Assembly: GCA_023396665.1 (NCBI GenBank)
Contig: JAEWVL010000460.1
Span: 1 to 10,764, forward strand
Reading direction: 5' to 3'
Length of the DNA: 10,764 bases
From: Spirochaetota bacterium
GTDB lineage: Bacteria > Spirochaetota > UBA4802 > JAFGJZ01
Under the pieces are notes generated by a model, which did not search any database, had not been told where the DNA came from, and saw nothing but the letters and a program-made list of their open reading frames with translations. This document shows positions 7,687 through 10,764 of the stretch, one piece after another (the stretch's first letter is position 1; every line of letters begins with the position of its first letter). The position numbers were made by a program, and so were the translations under genes.

Positions 7687-9180
7687 CTACTCCTCGTCAG
7701 ACCAGCCGACATCGCGCAGAAAATCATCATAGCCGCCCGGATACACCATGATCGTATCGTTATCGAAGACCACGAGTTTTGTCGCTACCGAGCGCAGATG
7801 GTTCTCGTCGTGCGTTACCATGACCACGGAACCTTCAAAATTGTCTATCGCCTCGATCAGCGAGTCGCAGGACTGCATGTCGAGATGGTTGGTGGGCTCA
7901 TCAAGATAGAGCAGCTGACAGGGCTGCACGAGAATCTTGCCGAGCAGCACACGGCTTTTTTCACCGCCCGAGAGCACCTTGACTTTCTTGAGAGCACTGT
8001 CCCCCGAAAACATGAGTCCGCCGGCGATGGTACGGGCCTTATTTTCGGTACAGTTCGGATCAGCGCTGCGAATTTCACCGGCTACCGTTTTATTCTCGTC
8101 GAGATTAAGCTTGTTGGTCTGGCCGAAGTAGCCCTCCAGCAGTGTGGGATGCTTCGTGATCTCTCCAGAAAGCGGCTGCAGTTCACCTGCAAGAAGTTTC
8201 AACAGAGTCGATTTTCCCTTGCCGTTTTTTCCGATGATGCAGATTCGATCCTGTTTGCCGATACTGAGACTGAAATCTTCGATCAGCATAGGAGATGCCT
8301 TGTCATACGCGAATGAAATGTTTTCGGCACTCAGCATTTTTGCGGAAGGAAAGGGTCTGCTGTTGAAGTAGAGTTCGAGATCTTCGATGGCCTCAAGCTG
8401 TTTCATCTCGCCTTTTTTCTCGAGCTGACGTGCGCGCGACTGGGTGCGGCTGGCGAAACTCGCCTTGGCTTTGAAGCGCGCGATGAATATCTCCTCCTGC
8501 CGGCGCTTCTTGGCCTCATTGAGTCTGGTCTTCTCGTAGATTTCCTCCTCCTGCTGCAGCTGCGCATAGAGTTTGTCGGTGTCGCCCTCGACCTTGCGCG
8601 CCTTTGTGCGATGGATGGCGACGGCATGGGTGATGACGTTGTCCATGAAGCTGCGGTCGTGTGTCACGAGGATGAGCTCGTTGTCCCACTCGCGAAGAAA
8701 TTCCTCGAGCCAGCGGATGGCGACGATGTCCAGATAGTTGTTCGGCTCGTCCAGAAGCAGCATGTCGGGTTCCGATACGAGAAGCTTCGCCAGATTCATG
8801 CGGATCTGGTATCCCCCCGAAAACTCGTGAGGACTGCGCTGCATGTCGCTTTGCGAAAAACCGAGGCCCGACAGGGCCTTCTCGACGCGCCAGGTCTCGT
8901 ACTCTTCGCCGTCGGGCAGGCCGAGCGCACACTCTTCGAGCACCGTCGCTTTCGTGAAATGCAAGTGCTGTTCGAGGTGTCCGATTTTATAGTTTTTCGG
9001 CACAAGCACCGAACCCGAGTCGGGTTCGAGATTGCCGAGTATCATCTGAAAGACGGTCGATTTGCCGTGGCCGTTTCGGCCGACAAGACCGATTTTTTCG
9101 CCCTTGTTGACGCTGAAGCTGAGCTCATCGAAGAGCACCTGTTTGGCGAAGGATTTGCTGACGTTGACGAATTTGATCAC
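7687..9180 (-). CDS. ABC-F family ATPase (ribosome-associated type)
   Basis: A 497-residue soluble protein with two ATP-binding cassettes and no membrane domain, as in EttA/YbiT/Uup-type translation factors and antibiotic target-protection proteins. Cassette 1: Walker A GRNGHGKST (34-42), Q-loop Gln71, signature FSGGY (120-124), Walker B LLLDEPNNYLD (141-151) with Glu145, switch His174. A charged helical linker (about 195-285) carries the Arg/Lys-rich region expected to contact the ribosomal tRNA site. Cassette 2: Walker A GKNGKGKST (317-325), signature LSGGEKSR (403-410), Walker B LLYLDEPTNHLD (423-434) with Glu428, switch His457. It ends soon after cassette 2, so it lacks the Uup-like C-terminal coiled coil. 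The start is GTG with a modest AGGT five bases upstream. The first half of the gene is markedly richer in GC than the second. Whether it is a housekeeping or a resistance factor cannot be told. Confidence 0.93.
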   Translation of the reverse strand: MIKFVNVSKSFAKQVLFDELSFSVNKGEKIGLVGRNGHGKSTVFQMILGNLEPDSGSVLVPKNYKIGHLEQHLHFTKATVLEECALGLPDGEEYETWRVEKALSGLGFSQSDMQRSPHEFSGGYQIRMNLAKLLVSEPDMLLLDEPNNYLDIVAIRWLEEFLREWDNELILVTHDRSFMDNVITHAVAIHRTKARKVEGDTDKLYAQLQQEEEIYEKTRLNEAKKRRQEEIFIARFKAKASFASRTQSRARQLEKKGEMKQLEAIEDLELYFNSRPFPSAKMLSAENISFAYDKASPMLIEDFSLSIGKQDRICIIGKNGKGKSTLLKLLAGELQPLSGEITKHPTLLEGYFGQTNKLNLDENKTVAGEIRSADPNCTENKARTIAGGLMFSGDSALKKVKVLSGGEKSRVLLGKILVQPCQLLYLDEPTNHLDMQSCDSLIEAIDNFEGSVVMVTHDENHLRSVATKLVVFDNDTIMVYPGGYDDFLRDVGWSDEE

Positions 9181-9213
9181 TGGTAACCTGCTGTTTTGTC
9201 ATAGATTGCGAAC

Positions 9214-9298
9214 GATGAAGTTGCCACTACAAACAACAGGCGGCTTTTGGGCAATTATTTATTTTTCTGATCTTGTCCGTTGCACTCCCAACTTCATC
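9214..9298 (-). repeat. 10 bp inverted repeat in the ABC-F 5' leader
   Basis: GATGAAGTTG (9214-9223) and its exact complement CAACTTCATC (9289-9298) are separated by 65 bp, upstream of the ABC-F GTG start. On the minus-strand transcript the arms could pair as the base of a leader structure. Some ABC-F resistance genes are controlled by leader attenuation, but no leader peptide or terminator hairpin was identified here. Confidence 0.35.
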
Positions 9299-9621
9299 TT
9301 TGAATTCAGGACTTTTGTAACTTTCCATATTTTTAACATTTGTCACGTATGTATTCTTCTCATCAGAGTTTACAGTCTGAGCGGCTTTTCGTCAGTCAGA
9401 TTGAGATTTAGTCCATTTTTTCTGCACTACAAATATTTATCTGATTACAAAAAAAAATTTGTGATTTTTTACCCTTTTTAGGAATCTCTACGAAAAATCT
9501 TTACAAATCGAACCTCGAGTATTTTCATTAAAGTCGAGCTAAAATTCTTGCCGCTAGTTCTTTTCGAGGTCATTGATGATAAAAGTTCAGTTTGAAGTGT
9601 TTATTTACAAATAGGCAATTC

Positions 9622-9626
9622 GGTGA
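9622..9626 (+). promoter_or_regulatory. Ribosome binding site choosing the ATG at 9634
   Basis: GGTGA lies seven bases before ATG 9634 and ten before the adjacent ATG 9637. An upstream in-frame ATG at 9592 would add 14 residues unlike the family and has no comparable site. This favours the MMIYFAAP start. Confidence 0.5.
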
Positions 9627-9633
9627 TTTATAC

Positions 9634-10107
9634 ATGATGATCTATTTTGCAGCCCCTCTTTTTTCTTTGGCAGAACGACGGTTCAATTCAGCTCTCACAG
9701 AAAAACTTGAAGCCTTGGCGTATAGTGTTTTTCTTCCCCAAAGAGACGGCGTTGAATCCACCAGACCGCCTATTGACAAAATGGCACCAGATGCACGTAG
9801 AAAAGCTCTTTTTGAAACTGATCGCAATCAGATACTTGATTCTGATATATTCCTGTTTATACTGGACGGACGCGTACCGGATGAGGGAGCATGTGTTGAA
9901 TTGGGCATGGCATATATTGCGAAACTAAAAAATAATAAACCACGTGTCATTATTGGATTTCACAGCGACGCACGCGCATCATTTATCGGAGCGAAACTCA
10001 ATCCCATGCTGAAAATGTGTTTTGATGAAATTGTTCAGAATGAGGATGAATTGCTGCGATGTATGAAAGAACAAATACCGTCAACTTTCAGCTCCACTAC
10101 TGAATGA
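9634..10107 (+). CDS. Nucleoside 2-deoxyribosyltransferase family protein
   Basis: A 157-residue cytoplasmic enzyme of the nucleoside 2-deoxyribosyltransferase family, which exchanges bases between deoxynucleosides or hydrolyses deoxynucleotides through a covalent deoxyribosyl-Glu intermediate. Seen: N-terminal IYFAAPLFSLAERRFN (3-18), the nucleotide-cradling first strand and helix, then DSDIFLFILDGRVPDEGACVEL, where Glu89 is the probable nucleophile. Asp63, Asp83 and Glu89 have the same spacing (20 and 6) that I recall for Asp72, Asp92 and Glu98 of the Lactobacillus enzyme, whose length is also nearly identical. The start at 9634 is chosen by a GGTGA site and because homologues begin at this strand. 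It stands alone in an AT-rich stretch unlike its neighbours, which suggests possible acquisition. Salvage, nucleotide-pool cleaning or a phage-related role are all possible; the substrate is undetermined. Confidence 0.85.
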   Translation: MMIYFAAPLFSLAERRFNSALTEKLEALAYSVFLPQRDGVESTRPPIDKMAPDARRKALFETDRNQILDSDIFLFILDGRVPDEGACVELGMAYIAKLKNNKPRVIIGFHSDARASFIGAKLNPMLKMCFDEIVQNEDELLRCMKEQIPSTFSSTTE

Positions 10108-10131
10108 TCTGCTGAATAAGCGGTCATTTTT
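10103..10131 (+). terminator. Weak candidate terminator overlapping the deoxyribosyltransferase stop
   Basis: AATGATC (10103-10109) can pair with GGTCATT (10122-10128), including one G-T pair. Two further G-C pairs form beyond a one-base bulge, around a seven-base loop. A short T run to 10131 follows. The stem is AT-rich, so termination would be inefficient. Confidence 0.33.
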
Positions 10132-10199
10132 GTCAAAGAAAGATAGTCCGGCACAATTGAATAAAACTCCGCCATTATCTTGAGACGGTTTTCGAAATA

Positions 10200-10227
10200 T
10201 TTACACTATAGTTTGAACGCTTATAAA
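10200..10227 (+). promoter_or_regulatory. Promoter for the BI-1-like gene
   Basis: TTTACA (10200-10205) and TATAAA (10222-10227) each match five of six sigma-70 consensus bases, with a 16 bp spacer. The expected transcription start falls near 10234, inside the inverted repeat that follows, leaving a leader of about 90 bases before the BI-1-like start codon. Confidence 0.5.
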
Positions 10228-10230
10228 AAC

Positions 10231-10263
10231 AAATTGACAATCAAAAAGAATCGCTGTCAATTT
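10231..10263. repeat. 9 bp inverted repeat at the predicted transcription start
   Basis: AAATTGACA (10231-10239) and TGTCAATTT (10255-10263) are exact inverted copies with a 15 nt gap. The arms overlap the predicted start point of the BI-1-like gene, a classic repressor-operator position. Each arm also contains TTGACA, one per strand, but no good -10 follows either. Confidence 0.5.
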
Positions 10264-10322
10264 TGCTGAGTCAGACATTCCGCTGCTGTCCTGGACCGGC
10301 GGCACACATACAGGAGCCTTAT

Positions 10323-10764
10323 ATGAACAGTGTCTTTTCCCGTACCGCCGCCGAATCGAGCGGCGCTATTATCAGCGACAGAGTCTACAATCTGCTTATC
10401 GGTGTGGTCTTGTGTTACGGTTTCGCAGTCAACTGGCTGATGGTAAAATATGTACCGCCACAGCTTGCATTGCAGTTCGGTTTCTGGCCTTTCATCATCG
10501 GCTATTGTGTCATGTGTTTTGGCGGCATTTATCTTTTTACCAAGTCAGACAAACCCCTGATCAGTTTTCTCGGATATAATCTCGTGGTAGTACCCTTCGG
10601 CTTCATCATCAACCTGGTGGTCTCGATGTATGAACCCGCGATCGTGCTGCAGGCTCTGCAGATTACCGGTGTAACGACAGCGATCATGATGCTGGCAGGT
10701 TCACTGTATCCTGATTTTTTCAAAAAAATCTCGGGCGCTCTGTTTGTCGCTCTTGCTTCAGTTC
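10323..10764 (+). CDS. Bax inhibitor-1 / YccA-like family membrane protein, N-terminal part
   Basis: The first 147 codons of an integral membrane protein, open at the right edge of the window. The N-terminus (MNSVFSRTAAESSG, then SDRVYNLLIGVVLCYGFAVN) resembles the divergent bacterial branch of the Bax-inhibitor-1 family, in which an RxYNLxxG-type segment leads into the first membrane helix. At least five hydrophobic segments are visible, at about residues 24-40, 48-71, 77-98, 106-123 and from 136 onward. BI-1 relatives include pH-sensitive Ca2+ leak channels and the FtsH modulator YccA, but the role of this branch is unknown. ATG 10323 has AGGAG six bases upstream (10312-10316). A promoter and an inverted repeat precede it. 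GC content returns to the window's usual level here. The family call rests on N-terminal resemblance only. Confidence 0.68.
   Translation, partial: MNSVFSRTAAESSGAIISDRVYNLLIGVVLCYGFAVNWLMVKYVPPQLALQFGFWPFIIGYCVMCFGGIYLFTKSDKPLISFLGYNLVVVPFGFIINLVVSMYEPAIVLQALQITGVTTAIMMLAGSLYPDFFKKISGALFVALASV

Larger units (their letters stand above)
9181..9633. other. AT-rich intergenic region, no convincing gene
   Basis: This 453 bp region separates the divergent ABC-F and deoxyribosyltransferase genes. It is conspicuously AT-rich: the rows at 9301-9360 and 9421-9480 have 17 and 13 G/C of 60. It contains homopolymer A and T runs, a 10 bp inverted repeat in the ABC-F leader (9214-9223 with 9289-9298), and a second small pair, ACCTCGA (9512-9518) with TCGAGGT (9564-9570). 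A frame opening at ATG 9215 gives an 88-residue Phe-rich peptide without a Shine-Dalgarno, so it was not called. Promoters for both flanking genes must lie here, but none stands out. Confidence 0.5.

Noticed and set aside
7639..8316. 225-codon plus-strand frame opposite the ABC-F gene, with a similar 191-codon one at 8611-9186
   Set aside because: Both are antisense shadows of the two ATP-binding cassettes, a common by-product of biased codon use. Neither has a ribosome site or domain.
9215..9481. Plus-strand open frame of 88 codons in the AT-rich gap
   Set aside because: It has no Shine-Dalgarno, a Phe/Ile/Tyr-rich composition expected of AT-rich noncoding DNA, and no recognisable motif. 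Its longer version simply reads antisense into the ABC-F gene.
9512..9570. ACCTCGA / TCGAGGT 7 bp inverted repeat before the deoxyribosyltransferase gene
   Set aside because: Arms of 7 bp separated by 45 bp are expected by chance at this scale, and no promoter element could be tied to them.
10124..10136. 13-base string TCATTTTTGTCAA shared with the glnN promoter region (near 5194-5206)
   Set aside because: It is short and low in complexity. At 10124 it has no matching -10 on the minus strand and no gene to drive, so it is probably chance.
9181..10322. Insertion sequence or prophage remnant explaining the AT-rich island
   Set aside because: No transposase or integrase fragment, terminal inverted repeats, target duplication or tRNA end could be seen at either boundary.

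Overview
The window reads as an ordinary chromosomal segment of a bacterium of moderate GC content. Sixty-base rows counted by hand inside genes mostly run 43-50% GC. Gene density is high, Shine-Dalgarno sites are clear at several genes, and ATG, GTG and TTG starts all occur. A type III glutamine synthetase, a Na+/phosphate symporter fused to a PhoU-like domain, and a Bax-inhibitor-1-like membrane protein would fit an anaerobic lineage such as the spirochaetes, Fibrobacterota, Clostridia or Bacteroidota. The sequence alone does not settle the phylum.

Layout. At 1-982 two minus-strand genes lie head to tail: a metal-dependent amidohydrolase (152-982) and, 48 bp downstream, the first 34 codons of ketol-acid reductoisomerase (ilvC), cut by the window edge. 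A 230 bp divergent spacer leads to a plus-strand Na+/Pi symporter-PhoU fusion (1213-2889). This converges on glnN (2990-5086, minus), and a bidirectional hairpin terminator lies between them. Behind glnN, all on the minus strand, come a membrane hybrid histidine kinase (5272-7560) and an ABC-F ATPase (7687-9180). From 9181 to about 10265 the DNA is clearly AT-rich and carries one small plus-strand gene, a nucleoside 2-deoxyribosyltransferase-like enzyme (9634-10107). The window ends inside a plus-strand BI-1-family membrane protein (10323 onward), preceded by a good sigma-70-type promoter and a 9 bp inverted repeat.

How the genes relate. Nitrogen assimilation (glnN), branched-chain amino-acid synthesis (ilvC) and phosphate transport are housekeeping roles. 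The hybrid kinase has no DNA-binding output domain and no partner regulator in view, so its target is unknown. Its position upstream of glnN on the same strand makes a link possible but unproven. I found no CRISPR array, tRNA, rRNA, insertion sequence or complete defence system. The points most worth a second look are a GC step inside the ABC-F gene near its interdomain linker, the AT-rich island around the deoxyribosyltransferase, and two palindromic elements in the glnN and BI-1 control regions.
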